A stretch of 64,000 nucleotides of DNA from Pseudomonas kielensis (GTDB lineage: Bacteria > Pseudomonadota > Gammaproteobacteria > Pseudomonadales > Pseudomonadaceae), in the NCBI RefSeq assembly GCF_014236655.1, contig NZ_JACMYG010000009.1, forward strand, positions 124,001 to 188,000. Direction: 5' to 3'. The translations under genes were made by a program, and so were the position numbers. Below the pieces are notes generated by a model. That model was not told the origin of the DNA. It saw nothing but the letters and a program-made list of their open reading frames with translations, and searched no databases. Within the stretch, counting starts at the first letter, position 1; every line of letters begins with the position of its first letter. Shown piece after piece: positions 20,337 to 28,805 of the stretch.

Positions 20337-20993
20337 ATGGCTGTCGAGCTGACGCGGGGTTCGCCCGTCGAACGCCAATGCATTCGTCTGGCGGCCGTAC
20401 TCGGTTGGCTGGGCCTGAGCATCCAGCTGTACCTGGTGTTTTATGGACGCTGGAGTGTCGAGGCCAGTCTGCTGGGCGGCCTGGTGAGCTACTTCAGCTA
20501 CTTCACGGTACTGACCAATACCCTGGTGGCCGCCGTGCTGACCAGTGCGGCCACGACCCGAGAGTCCCGCGGCCGGACGTTTCTGTTGCAACCGTGGGTC
20601 AGCAGCGGCATTGCGGTCAGCATAAGCGTGGTCGGCCTGGCCTACAGTCTGTTGCTGCGCCACCTGTGGCACCCGCAGGGTTGGCAGTTGATCGCCGATG
20701 AGTTGCTGCACGACGTGATGCCGCTGCTGTTTGTGCTCTATTGGTGGCGTTGCGTACCCAAGGGCCACTTGCGCCTGGGGCATATCGGCCTGTGGGCAAT
20801 CTACCCGCTGCTGTACTTTGCCTATGTCCTGCTGCGGGGGCGCTCGCTGGGGATTTACCCTTATCCCTTTGTGGATGTGGAAAAGCTTGGTTATCCCCAG
20901 GTGTTTCTCAACGCCTCGGGGATCCTGCTGGGGTTTGTGGTGGTGGCGCTGGTGGTGCTGGGGTTGGATCGCTGGCGCGGATCACGCCCCTAG
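20337..20993 (+). CDS. Pr6Pr family membrane protein
   Basis: A 218-residue inner-membrane protein with six predicted helices, matching the Pr6Pr (FAR-17a/AIG1-like) family by the conserved SYFTVLTNTLVA block after helix 2 and the RGRSLGIYPYPFVDV loop before the last helix. AGGAG lies six bases before the ATG at 20337, and an in-frame GTG at 20331 is less likely. Function is unknown; distant eukaryotic relatives are androgen-dependent hydrolases, and transfer of that role would be speculative. It is next to the VF530 gene and ends at a copy of the AGCTGC repeat. Confidence 0.8.
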   Translation: MAVELTRGSPVERQCIRLAAVLGWLGLSIQLYLVFYGRWSVEASLLGGLVSYFSYFTVLTNTLVAAVLTSAATTRESRGRTFLLQPWVSSGIAVSISVVGLAYSLLLRHLWHPQGWQLIADELLHDVMPLLFVLYWWRCVPKGHLRLGHIGLWAIYPLLYFAYVLLRGRSLGIYPYPFVDVEKLGYPQVFLNASGILLGFVVVALVVLGLDRWRGSRP

Positions 20994-21022
20994 CCTCGCA
21001 GGCTCGACAGCTGCGAACGGCT
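20992..21022. repeat. Short AGCTGC-family repeat fragment
   Basis: AGCCTCGCAGGCTCGACAGCTGCGAACGG lies between the convergent Pr6Pr and siderophore-interacting genes. It resembles half of the repeat seen at 11.9, 45.8 and 58.5 kb and probably acts as a convergent terminator hairpin (GCCTCGCAGGC). Confidence 0.55.
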
Positions 21023-21798
21023 CAGTGGGGATCGAGCTGCCAGTAGCCCACGGCTTTGACGAACTGCTGATCCAGACCCTTGTCGTCCAGCAGCACCCGG
21101 CGGATCTGCCGTGAGGCCTTGGCTTCGGTGGCGATCCAGGCGTAGAGCTGGCCCTGGGGCAGGACCAGTTGCTGCACGGTGGTCAGCAGGTGATCCTTGC
21201 CACCTTCACGCAGGACCCAGATCACCTCGACCTCGGCCGGGCTGTCGAGCACTTGCTGCTCGGCGCCATTCTCGATCTCCACCACCACCAGTGCCCGGCG
21301 ATTGGCCGCCAACCCTTCCAGGCGACGAGCAATGGCGGGCAGGGCGGTTTCGTCGCCGATCAGCAGGTAACTGTCGAAAATGTCCGGCACCACCATCGAG
21401 CCGCGCGGCCCGGCAATGTGCAGGAATTGGCCGGGTTGGGCCTGTGCCGCCCAGGTCGATGCAGGGCCGTCGCCGTGCAGGACGAAATCAATGTCCAGCT
21501 CCAGGGTGTCCAGGTCATAGCGGCGCGGGGTGTAGTCGCGCATCGCCGGCTTTGGCCCCTGTTCGCTATTGGCCCCCAGTTCGAGCGTTTCCAGGGCAGC
21601 CTGTTCCTCGGCATTTTGTGGGAACAGCAGTTTGACGTGGTCATCCGTGCCCAGGCTGATGAACCCGGCCAGCTCTGGCCCGCCGACGGTGATCCGGCGC
21701 ATGCGCGGCGTCAGGTCGACGGCCCGCAGTACCTGCAGGCGGCGGCGTTTGATTTCGTGCATGACGCGGTGGATGGTCTGGGTGATCACTTCAGTCAT
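21022..21798 (-). CDS. Siderophore-interacting protein / NADPH ferric-chelate reductase (YqjH/NfeF-like)
   Basis: A 258-residue flavoprotein of the SIP (ViuB/YqjH) family, which reduces ferric siderophores in the cytoplasm so iron is released. Visible motifs are the FAD site MRDYTPRRYD, the GPRGSMVVPD segment, LLIGDETALPAI of the NADPH lobe and the C-terminal KAVGYWQLDPH. Its start overlaps the stop of the PadR regulator (ATGA at 21795-21798), giving a coupled two-gene operon. The same pairing of reductase and His-rich PadR-type regulator occurs in E. coli as yqjH/yqjI (nfeF/nfeR), although there the genes are divergent. Confidence 0.92.
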   Translation of the reverse strand: MTEVITQTIHRVMHEIKRRRLQVLRAVDLTPRMRRITVGGPELAGFISLGTDDHVKLLFPQNAEEQAALETLELGANSEQGPKPAMRDYTPRRYDLDTLELDIDFVLHGDGPASTWAAQAQPGQFLHIAGPRGSMVVPDIFDSYLLIGDETALPAIARRLEGLAANRRALVVVEIENGAEQQVLDSPAEVEVIWVLREGGKDHLLTTVQQLVLPQGQLYAWIATEAKASRQIRRVLLDDKGLDQQFVKAVGYWQLDPH

Positions 21799-22373
21799 TG
21801 CGCGTTCTCCTGAGCCGCTGGTGTCAGCGGGCCATCGACTATGGCTTTGGCGGTGTTGTTGAGCAGGTCGCGGACCCGCAGGATTTCTTCCGGGCTCCAG
21901 CGGCCATGGTGCATCTGCAGGGCATGGCGCAGGTTATGCACCGCCTCGTGGATCTCGGCCGGGCGGTCGTGGCCGCGCAGCGAGCGCTTGCTGACTTCAA
22001 TGCGCATGCGCACGCCGTCCAGGGCAATCGCCTGTTCGCCCAGCGACTGGCGCCCGGCGTCGGTGATGGCGTAGCGTTTTTTTCCGCCGTCGGCGTCGCC
22101 CAGGATCAGTTCGCTTTCTTCCAGGAAGGTCAGGGTCGGGTAGATCACCCCGGGGCTGGGGCTATAGGCGCCATCGAACATGCTTTCGATCTGGCGGATC
22201 AGGTCATAGCCGTGGCAGGGCTGTTCGGCGATCAGCGCCAGCAACAGCAGTTTCAGGTCGCCAGGGGCGAATACCCGGGGCCCACGGCCACCGCGTTCGC
22301 GGCCCGGGCCAGGGCGTTTTTCGAAGCCGTCGCGACCGTCGGAGTGTTCGCGGTGGGAATGATGGTCTCTCAT
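21795..22373 (-). CDS. PadR-family regulator with His-rich N-terminus (YqjI/NfeR-like)
   Basis: A 192-residue regulator. The N-terminus HHSHREHSDG is histidine-rich and followed by a flexible basic linker; a PadR winged helix follows (LLLLALIAEQPCHGYDLIRQIE, then SPGVIYPTLTFLEES). The C-terminal helices (RHALQMHHGRWSPEEI) add further histidines. The E. coli counterpart YqjI senses nickel and iron through such a region and represses its own gene and the ferric reductase. It overlaps the reductase gene by 4 bp. A perfect 12 bp palindrome lies 34 bp upstream and is a good operator candidate. Confidence 0.9.
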   Translation of the reverse strand: MRDHHSHREHSDGRDGFEKRPGPGRERGGRGPRVFAPGDLKLLLLALIAEQPCHGYDLIRQIESMFDGAYSPSPGVIYPTLTFLEESELILGDADGGKKRYAITDAGRQSLGEQAIALDGVRMRIEVSKRSLRGHDRPAEIHEAVHNLRHALQMHHGRWSPEEILRVRDLLNNTAKAIVDGPLTPAAQENAQ

Positions 22374-22406
22374 TTTTCTTTCTCTCGTCGTGTTTAGACA
22401 TAACTT

Positions 22407-22418
22407 AAGATATATCTT
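22407..22418. promoter_or_regulatory. Palindrome upstream of the PadR/SIP operon (candidate operator)
   Basis: AAGATATATCTT is a perfect 12 bp palindrome lying 34 bp upstream of the PadR start codon, in the likely promoter. Its position and symmetry fit autoregulation by a dimeric PadR protein; binding is inferred. Confidence 0.5.
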
Positions 22419-22928
22419 TTAGAAAAAGCAAGCACCCCGGACCAGCGGTGCCGGTTGTATGCAACCCCCCTGATCGACCCCCCCCTGCGAATCTGCCGGG
22501 CTCGCCGTGTGCTCGCCTGGTGACGACTCGATCCTGCGCAGGCGGCAATTTCCTTATTGCACTAGCGGGTATTTTTAGTGCTAACTCTCTAATTAACTTG
22601 TTTGCCCCTTTATTTATTAAGGCCGTGCTATTAGTCTTACAGAAGTTGCACTGCTGGTTCTCTCTGTATGGGATTTCCAGAGAATCTGTATGTGGTTAAT
22701 GTCTGACGGCTGTTGAGCTGAGTGTTTGATTTTTATTGTTTTTTCTTTCCGCTTGGGTAGCACTCCAGCTACGCCAAAGACGGAACTTGCCTGCTTACTT
22801 TTAAAAATAAATGTTCGATGATTTGCTGGCTTTGAAAGTTGAGACAAAACGCCATCTCGGCGTTTGGCTGGTCACTAGCCAGTTGTCGCTTTTACTGCAT
22901 CGACCCTTTTAAAAGACAGGTACTGAAG
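22419..22928. other. AT-rich intergenic region before the pilus operon
   Basis: About 510 bp without a convincing gene. The part from about 22560 to 22840 is much richer in A and T than the flanks (runs such as TTTATTTATTAAGG and TTTTTATTGTTTTTTC). A short frame at 22448-22699 has no homology and no good ribosome site. Near the pilin gene are two small hairpins, AACGCC/GGCGTT (about 22849-22865) and TGGCT/AGCCA (about 22866-22883). The region probably holds the pilus promoter and binding sites for silencing or activating proteins. Confidence 0.5.
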
Positions 22929-23417
22929 ATGTTCAAGAAAATCGCGTTCACTGCTCCCCTGGCTGTTCTGGCTCTGAGTTCTTCGATGGTGTTTGCTGCC
23001 ACTGAGGCACGCCACACCATCAGCCTTGTTGCTACGATTTCGTCCCCGGAGTTCAAGGCAGAAGTAGTTGATCCGGATCTGGTCAACAAAGATCAGAATA
23101 TGAGCCCTAACTCAACTACCAACGGTAAGTTGGCAACTATCGTGGGGGCCTTCGATGTTCTCCATACTGCTGGATCGGTACACGCCAGACTGGAGTATAT
23201 GCCCAAGCTTGTGCAGACCGCTGGGAGCAAGAGTATTGATATCGATGTCACCGTCAATGGTAGAAAGCTCAACACCGTGTCACAGGAAGTCGTCGGTGTT
23301 GCTGAGTCCAATGTTACTTACCGCGCACCGATAGAGATTAGCGCTTTGGATGGTACCTATACAGCAGGCGATTACACTGGCGTCGCGGTGGTGATTTTTG
23401 AGCCTTCCGTTAGCTAA
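22929..23417 (+). CDS. CS1-type fimbrial major subunit
   Basis: A 162-residue pilin: signal peptide MFKKIAFTAPLAVLALSS cleaved after VFA, then a mature domain starting ATEARHTISLVATI. The CS1 family shows this N-terminal donor strand, no disulfide, and a C-terminal TAGDYTGVAVVIFEP strand. As first gene of the operon it is likely the major shaft protein (CooA/CfaB role). Subunits are folded by the chaperone at 27410 and exported by the usher at 23530. A stem-loop immediately downstream may keep its mRNA in excess. Confidence 0.88.
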   Translation: MFKKIAFTAPLAVLALSSSMVFAATEARHTISLVATISSPEFKAEVVDPDLVNKDQNMSPNSTTNGKLATIVGAFDVLHTAGSVHARLEYMPKLVQTAGSKSIDIDVTVNGRKLNTVSQEVVGVAESNVTYRAPIEISALDGTYTAGDYTGVAVVIFEPSVS

Positions 23418-23465
23418 GTGAGTCGTGGCGGTAAACGCTTACTGACTTTCTTTAGGTAACGTCCT

Positions 23466-23496
23466 CGGTCGGCAAACTTTTGCGGTTTGTCGGCCG
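23466..23496 (+). other. Stem-loop between pilin and usher genes
   Basis: CGGTCGGCAAAC (23466-23477) and GTTTGTCGGCCG (23485-23496) pair over 12 positions (two are G-U pairs) around a 7-base loop. There is no T run, so partial termination or 3'-end protection of the pilin message is more likely than full termination. Confidence 0.6.
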
Positions 23497-23529
23497 TGCT
23501 GAACTTCTTTGTAATTAGAGAGCTCGTTC

Positions 23530-26052
23530 ATGTTCCCGATGACGCCCATCGCGGCTGCGCTCGCGCTGCTGTTATGTAGCAGTGCATTTGCGGCGCCCGC
23601 TTCCGTTGATAATACGCCGCGAAGTTTGCTGGCACAGGCCAAGGGCCTGCCGGCCGAGTTCGAAGAACATTTTTTCGATGTGCCGCTGGCGGTTCGGGTC
23701 GAGCTTGATCAACAACCGCTGGGCGAGGCGATGATTGTGTTGTCCCGCGATGACCGAGTGACCTTGCTCGATTTCACCGACACCAGCGAAAGCCGCTTCG
23801 GCGCCGGTGAGCGTGACACCTGGGCCGATATCCTGAAGTCCGGTGTGGCGCTGGGCGCCTGCACGGGCCAATGCCCGGAACAGATGCTGGCGGTGCACTA
23901 CAACCTGGAAAATTCTTTGCTGTCGATCGTCACCGAAAATGCCGAGCGCGATAGCCAAGCCAAACATTTCTACGATCAGCCCGAAGGCGGCAGCAGCGGG
24001 TTGATGGTACGTAACCAAATCAATCTCAACGGCGGCCAGGATCAAGACCTGGGCGGACGTTTTGGCCTGGAGGCCAGCGCCAGCCTGGGCAACTGGAGCC
24101 AGGCCTTCAACATGCAATTGGCGCGTCTGGGCGGTCCGGACGACAAGACCTACCACTCCGTGCATGAGCTCTACACCCAGCGCGAACTGCAGGGCAGTTT
24201 TGTGCGCCTGGGCTATTTCACCCCCAGCTCCGAAGGCCTGACACGGGAACCGCGCTCCTTCGGTACCAGCCCCGACACCGCAGTGGGCGTGATGTATGGC
24301 AGCTCCGACAGCCTGGCGATCGACAGCCCCAAGCCCAGCGTGTACCCGGTGTATGTCACGGCCAACCGCCAGGCATCCGTGGAGATCTATCGCGAGGGCC
24401 TGCTGATCAACACACAGTCGGTGCCGGCCGGTTTGCAGACCCTCGACACGCGTCCGCTGCCAGGTGGCATCTACGAGGTGGAGGTGCGCTTGATCGAAGA
24501 CGGGCAAATCACCTCGACCACCCAGGAGCTGATCTACAAGCCCAACAACTGGCGCAACCACGAGGACCGCTGGCGTTACAACGTGTTTGCCGGGCAGGAA
24601 AGCAAACTGCTGAGCAACTGGGATGAGCAGGGCAGCGGCGATCTCACCGCGGGCGCATCAATCAACTACCTGCTGCACCCACGGGTGATTCTCGGGCTTT
24701 CGGCCCGCCAGGTGCAGGAAAAGCTGCAGTACGGCAGCTCCATCGATTGGAGCCTGGGCGATAGCACCAGTCTCTACGCCAACCTCTACCAGACCGAAGA
24801 TCACGGCACCGGTGCTGACCTGCAAGGGCTGTACAACTACGGCTCCGGCAGCCTGGTGATCAGCCACAACCGTAGTTGGCTCGACACCACCAACACTTAC
24901 GAAACCCTGCCCGACGGCACTCGCGTGCGCCAACGCAACGTGTTTACCGGCGAGGCCAGCAACTCATCGCTGGCGCTCAATCATCGGATCAGTCGCAAAA
25001 ACTCGCTCAATGCGCGGGTCTCCCACAGCGAGGGGAACGTTGAAGGCGTGGGGGTCGACCTGGGCTGGACGCAACGCACCGAATTGTTTGGCAGCGATGC
25101 GAACTGGCGGCTGTCGCTGTTCGATCGCCCCGGCAGCTACAGCAGCGGCGACGCGCGTAATCGCGGGGTCGACCTGAGCGTCAACGTGGCGCTCGGTGGG
25201 CCGGGGCAGCAGATTTCCGGCAGCATCGGCAGCCGCACGGCCCGTGATGGCAGCCGCGACAACAATGCCTCGTTCGGCTACCGCAAAGACCTGCAGGACC
25301 ACGTCTTGCAGAGCGTCTCGGTGACTGCGCTCACCGATACCTATGGCGTCGGCTTGTCGAGCCTGGCGAGCTTCAGCTCCGACGCCGTCAACGGCGACGG
25401 GTTTATCCAACGCTCATCGTTCAGCGAAAAAATCACCGGTGGCGTGAACCTCGACAGCACCCTGGTGGTGGGGGCGCAACGCATGGCCCTGACCAGCCAG
25501 AATCAAGGGCGGGGCGCCGGGATGATTGTCGACGTCGAGTCCGATATCGACGGGATCGCCCTGCGTGCCGACGACCTGAGCGGTGGCAGCGCGGCCTTGC
25601 GACCGGGTCGCAACTTCATACCGCTGACGGCTTATCGGAACAGCTCGGTGAGCTTCGACTTCGAAGGCAATCACGTGCCCGCGGCCAGCATCGAACCGGC
25701 GCGCACCCGCTATCACCTGAACAAGGGCGGCGTGGAGTACCGCAAGCTGCGGGTGATGAAAACCCTCACCGTACTCGGGCGCTTGCTCGACCCCATGGGG
25801 CGGCCGCTCAAGGGCCACCACGTGATCAACCACGCCAGCCGTGGCGTCAGCGAAGTCGATGGCTTTTTCTCGATGGAAATGAATGCCGGCTCACCGACCC
25901 TGGAGGTGCGTTATGCCGACCAGTTGCTCTGTCAGTTCCGCCTCGATGTCGACAAACACCGCCGTGAAAACAATGTGCTGATGATCGGTGATTTGCGTTG
26001 CTCGCCGGACACGTTGGCGGACGTCTCAATCATTCGGCAAGAGGCCGGTTGA
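23530..26052 (+). CDS. CS1-type outer membrane usher
   Basis: An 840-residue outer-membrane assembly pore of the alternate (alpha) chaperone-usher class, CooC/TcfC-like. A signal peptide (ALALLLCSSAFA) is followed by an N-terminal periplasmic domain with a cysteine pair (GACTGQCPE), a long beta-barrel region with alternating aromatic and polar strands, and a C-terminal carboxypeptidase-like or E-set domain (TVLGRLLDPMGRPLKGHHV) with another cysteine pair (LLCQF and DLRCSPD). The usher receives chaperone-subunit complexes and secretes the fibre. Length matches the class. The tip adhesin gene starts 35 bp after its stop. Confidence 0.88.
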   Translation: MFPMTPIAAALALLLCSSAFAAPASVDNTPRSLLAQAKGLPAEFEEHFFDVPLAVRVELDQQPLGEAMIVLSRDDRVTLLDFTDTSESRFGAGERDTWADILKSGVALGACTGQCPEQMLAVHYNLENSLLSIVTENAERDSQAKHFYDQPEGGSSGLMVRNQINLNGGQDQDLGGRFGLEASASLGNWSQAFNMQLARLGGPDDKTYHSVHELYTQRELQGSFVRLGYFTPSSEGLTREPRSFGTSPDTAVGVMYGSSDSLAIDSPKPSVYPVYVTANRQASVEIYREGLLINTQSVPAGLQTLDTRPLPGGIYEVEVRLIEDGQITSTTQELIYKPNNWRNHEDRWRYNVFAGQESKLLSNWDEQGSGDLTAGASINYLLHPRVILGLSARQVQEKLQYGSSIDWSLGDSTSLYANLYQTEDHGTGADLQGLYNYGSGSLVISHNRSWLDTTNTYETLPDGTRVRQRNVFTGEASNSSLALNHRISRKNSLNARVSHSEGNVEGVGVDLGWTQRTELFGSDANWRLSLFDRPGSYSSGDARNRGVDLSVNVALGGPGQQISGSIGSRTARDGSRDNNASFGYRKDLQDHVLQSVSVTALTDTYGVGLSSLASFSSDAVNGDGFIQRSSFSEKITGGVNLDSTLVVGAQRMALTSQNQGRGAGMIVDVESDIDGIALRADDLSGGSAALRPGRNFIPLTAYRNSSVSFDFEGNHVPAASIEPARTRYHLNKGGVEYRKLRVMKTLTVLGRLLDPMGRPLKGHHVINHASRGVSEVDGFFSMEMNAGSPTLEVRYADQLLCQFRLDVDKHRRENNVLMIGDLRCSPDTLADVSIIRQEAG

Positions 26053-26087
26053 ATGGCGCGGCTACGTACCTTTCAAGGAGAGTTCTG

Positions 26088-27350
26088 ATGTTTCTCAAGA
26101 ATTATGTGCCGCAATGGCAGCAATGTGGTCAATGGCTTGGGTTACTGACGATGTTCGCGGCTCCCGCGGCAGGCGCGGTGACCCAAGAGATCAGGGCGTT
26201 GTTCACCCCCGACTCGGCCAATCCGCAACGTAACGAGTTTCTCAATAAGACGCCCTCCAGTGGCTACTGTGAGTACTACCCCGATATCTGTCGCAACAGC
26301 AATACCTTCAGTATCCGGTTGCTGACGCGTCTTGATTCGAACAAGGCCATCCCAGCCGATGGTAGCCCGCGCAACAGTGCGATGTTCAAGGTGCCGGCGC
26401 AGTGGCGCCCATTGACGATCACGAATGAAGATACGGGGGATGTCCAAACAGTTGAAGTACGTATTTCCGGTGTGGGTTCCAATTATGTGTTGAGTGATTC
26501 GGCCGCTAAGCTGACAGGGCTCACGAACGCGGGAGATGGGCACCGAGCCTTATGGAAAGGCTCGAGCTGGGTGAATGCCCCCCATCCCTGTGTCACCACC
26601 GGCATGGGGTTTTATGGGGACAACACGTACGCTTTTTTCTGGATGGCCCGAGGTGAAAGCGCCTGCGTCAAAGTAGCCAACTTTCAGATTCCGGCCATGT
26701 CGTATGGCTATCTGGACTTCGCCTACGAGCTGCGTACGCCTGACCCGCTGAAAATGTCCTCAGGGCTCTACACGGGGAGTCTGAACTATCGTCTCGGCCC
26801 TGGTGGTGATTTCGACTTCGGCGACATCATGGTCCCGAACGACCCTGACCTGACCCTGAATTTCGTGCTCGATGTGCAGCACACCCTCAAGGTCGATATC
26901 CCGCCGGGTGGCGAGAAGGTCAATCTGGTCCCGGCCGGTGGCTGGCAGAGCTGGTTGCAGGCGGGGCGCAAACCGGCGCGGTTGTTCCGTGACCAGACCT
27001 TCAATATCTCGGCCTCCTCGCGTTTCAAGATGTATTACGAATGTCAGGCCTGGTCCACTTTCGATTGCACGATCAAGGACGCGCTCGGCAGGCGACAGGT
27101 GGAGTTGCAGGTTTTCGTCAGCCTGCCCAATGGCTTGACCGACCCGTCCGGCCAGCCGGTCAGGCATCGGCGCCTGAAGAGCGGGCCTGAAGGTGCGCAA
27201 ATTTTCCAACCGGGTTTTTACGTGGACAGGACGCCAGGTGTCCTGCACTTCGAGGTATCCAAGGAGGAAGTGGAGTGGATGCTTCGGCAACCCAACGTGG
27301 CGAGCCCGTACACCGGCAGTGTCACCGTGATCTGGGATTCGGAAATCTGA
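26088..27350 (+). CDS. CS1-type pilus tip adhesin / initiator (CblD/CooD-like)
   Basis: A 420-residue exported protein with signal sequence LGLLTMFAAPAAGA and a two-domain layout: an N-terminal region with Cys pairs (GYCEYYPDICRN, PHPCVTTG, SACVKVANF) that would bind receptor, and a C-terminal pilin-like domain ending SPYTGSVTVIWDSEI. This matches CblD/CooD tip proteins, which start fibre assembly and mediate adhesion. AAGGAG lies seven bases before the ATG. Receptor specificity cannot be inferred. Confidence 0.82.
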   Translation: MFLKNYVPQWQQCGQWLGLLTMFAAPAAGAVTQEIRALFTPDSANPQRNEFLNKTPSSGYCEYYPDICRNSNTFSIRLLTRLDSNKAIPADGSPRNSAMFKVPAQWRPLTITNEDTGDVQTVEVRISGVGSNYVLSDSAAKLTGLTNAGDGHRALWKGSSWVNAPHPCVTTGMGFYGDNTYAFFWMARGESACVKVANFQIPAMSYGYLDFAYELRTPDPLKMSSGLYTGSLNYRLGPGGDFDFGDIMVPNDPDLTLNFVLDVQHTLKVDIPPGGEKVNLVPAGGWQSWLQAGRKPARLFRDQTFNISASSRFKMYYECQAWSTFDCTIKDALGRRQVELQVFVSLPNGLTDPSGQPVRHRRLKSGPEGAQIFQPGFYVDRTPGVLHFEVSKEEVEWMLRQPNVASPYTGSVTVIWDSEI

Positions 27351-27409
27351 TGGGCCGTCTATCGATGGACCGCGCCTGTGTTGTGCTCACTCTCATGAGG
27401 TTCAAGCGT

Positions 27410-28153
27410 ATGAAGTGTCTTTGGTTGCTGTTGGGTTTGAGTGGGTTTTCTCTGGCGGTTCAGGCCGGTCCCCAGATCAATGTCGGAACGGTGTATGACT
27501 ACCTGGACAGTGACAAGAGCACCTACCTCAAGCGCGTGTTCAACAGCGGTGACAGCACCGCGTTCGTCAAGGTCAGCATCCTGGAAATTATCTACGACGC
27601 CGATGGCAGTCACCGCGAAGTACCGGTCGAGCCGCAAACCGATGGCAGCAGCCGCAATGGCTTGATGGCCAGTCCTGCGCGTCTGATCGTCCCTGCCAAC
27701 GGCATGCAGGGCACCCGCCTGCTGCTCATGGGAGACCGTGACACCGAGCGCTACTTCCGTGTGCGCTTCGTGCCTGTGGTGCCGGAGAAGGAAGACGAGT
27801 TCGCCGTCTCGAGTGAGGAGCGCGACGCCTACAAGGAGAACCTGTCGGCGGGGGTCAACGTGATGACCGGGTTTGGCACGGTGTTTTTTGTTCGGCCGAA
27901 CAACAGTCGGTTCGACAGTGTGATCGATGACACTACCGGCCTTTACCGGCTGCGTAATAACGGCAATACCGTGGTGGTGATCGATGAGTTTCGCAACTGC
28001 TCGCTGAAGAATGAAACCGAATGTGAGCCAACCACCAAACACCACATCCTGGCGGGAAAAACTTTTGAGTTCGAGAAGAAACCCGGTAGGGAGTACCGCT
28101 TCAATCTGGTGGAAGGCGCGGCCAAAAAAACCATGCGCATCGCCAGCCAGTAA
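27410..28153 (+). CDS. Alternate-class periplasmic pilus chaperone
   Basis: A 247-residue periplasmic chaperone (CooB/CfaA-like) that gives a donor strand to pilin subunits. It has a signal peptide (CLWLLLGLSGFSLAVQA), then a first Ig domain (GTVYDYLDSDKSTYLKRVFNSGD, ARLIVPANGMQGTRLLL, RYFRVRFVPVVPE) and a second domain with a Cys pair (FRNCSLKNETECEP) and the ending KKTMRIASQ. The start at 27410 has GAGG upstream. In most CS1 operons the chaperone gene comes first; here it is fourth, after the adhesin. Confidence 0.85.
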   Translation: MKCLWLLLGLSGFSLAVQAGPQINVGTVYDYLDSDKSTYLKRVFNSGDSTAFVKVSILEIIYDADGSHREVPVEPQTDGSSRNGLMASPARLIVPANGMQGTRLLLMGDRDTERYFRVRFVPVVPEKEDEFAVSSEERDAYKENLSAGVNVMTGFGTVFFVRPNNSRFDSVIDDTTGLYRLRNNGNTVVVIDEFRNCSLKNETECEPTTKHHILAGKTFEFEKKPGREYRFNLVEGAAKKTMRIASQ

Positions 28154-28216
28154 GTCTGTCGGCGGCGAACCGGCTGGACTGGCTCGCGGCATTATTTGAC
28201 GCAACAGGTACCTGAC

Positions 28217-28708
28217 ATGATCAAGCAATCGACCCTCTTTGTGTGGAGCGTGATGGCGCTGATGAGTGCCCAGGCTTTCGCCGCGCGGGAGGAGCATACG
28301 TTCGAGGTGTCGGTGGATATTCCGACCCTGGGCTTCTACGTGATACCGGCCGAATCGAACTGGATTCATCTGCAACAGACCCTGCCGTGGAACATCAACA
28401 CATCGACGCTGGGGGGCCTGCGCAAGAACTTCGACGTCAAGCACGACACCAGTGCGATCGAGGCGAGGCTGGAGGCGGAGCCCTATCTGTCCAACGGGCG
28501 TGCTGAGCAGAACATCTACTTGCGAGTCAGTTTTAACGGCAGGGAGTTGAATCACGACCCGCAACCACGGGAAGTCGTGTCTGCTGCAGAGGCCATGGCT
28601 GGGGGGCGTTATGCCTTGGAGATCGTGCCGAGGGTGCCGGTGGGTGGCTACCAGCCCGGGACCTACTACGGTAGCGTCAATCTGATCTTTAATGCGGCAG
28701 CACCTTGA
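28217..28708 (+). CDS. CS1-type fimbrial subunit (second pilin)
   Basis: A 163-residue secreted protein: signal peptide ending SAQAFA, then AREEHTFEVSVDIPTLGFYV, similar in layout to the major pilin at 22929 but with clearly different sequence. The C-terminal GYQPGTYYGSVNLIFNAAAP matches the family's last strand. As last gene of the operon it is probably a minor or terminal pilin; alternatively it could be a second major subunit. Such an extra pilin is not part of the four-gene CS1 prototype. Confidence 0.8.
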   Translation: MIKQSTLFVWSVMALMSAQAFAAREEHTFEVSVDIPTLGFYVIPAESNWIHLQQTLPWNINTSTLGGLRKNFDVKHDTSAIEARLEAEPYLSNGRAEQNIYLRVSFNGRELNHDPQPREVVSAAEAMAGGRYALEIVPRVPVGGYQPGTYYGSVNLIFNAAAP

Positions 28709-28756
28709 ACCCCCGGCATGCTGCGCATCCAGACGGTGCGGTGTTACATCAACCAG

Positions 28757-28796
28757 ATCATGCAGCCTGACGCGGGACACCGTCAGGCTGCATGAT
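28757..28796. terminator. Perfect 15 bp inverted repeat between pilus operon and NEL gene
   Basis: ATCATGCAGCCTGAC (28757-28771) and GTCAGGCTGCATGAT (28782-28796) are perfect inverted arms with a 10-base loop. It sits between the convergent pilus operon and effector gene. There is no T tract on either side, so it may act by blocking convergent RNA ends rather than as a classic terminator. Confidence 0.7.
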
Positions 28797-28805
28797 CCCG
28801 GCGGG

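Noticed and set aside
22448..22699. 83-codon frame in the AT-rich leader of the pilus operon
   Set aside because: No recognisable family, no good start site; probably noncoding leader.
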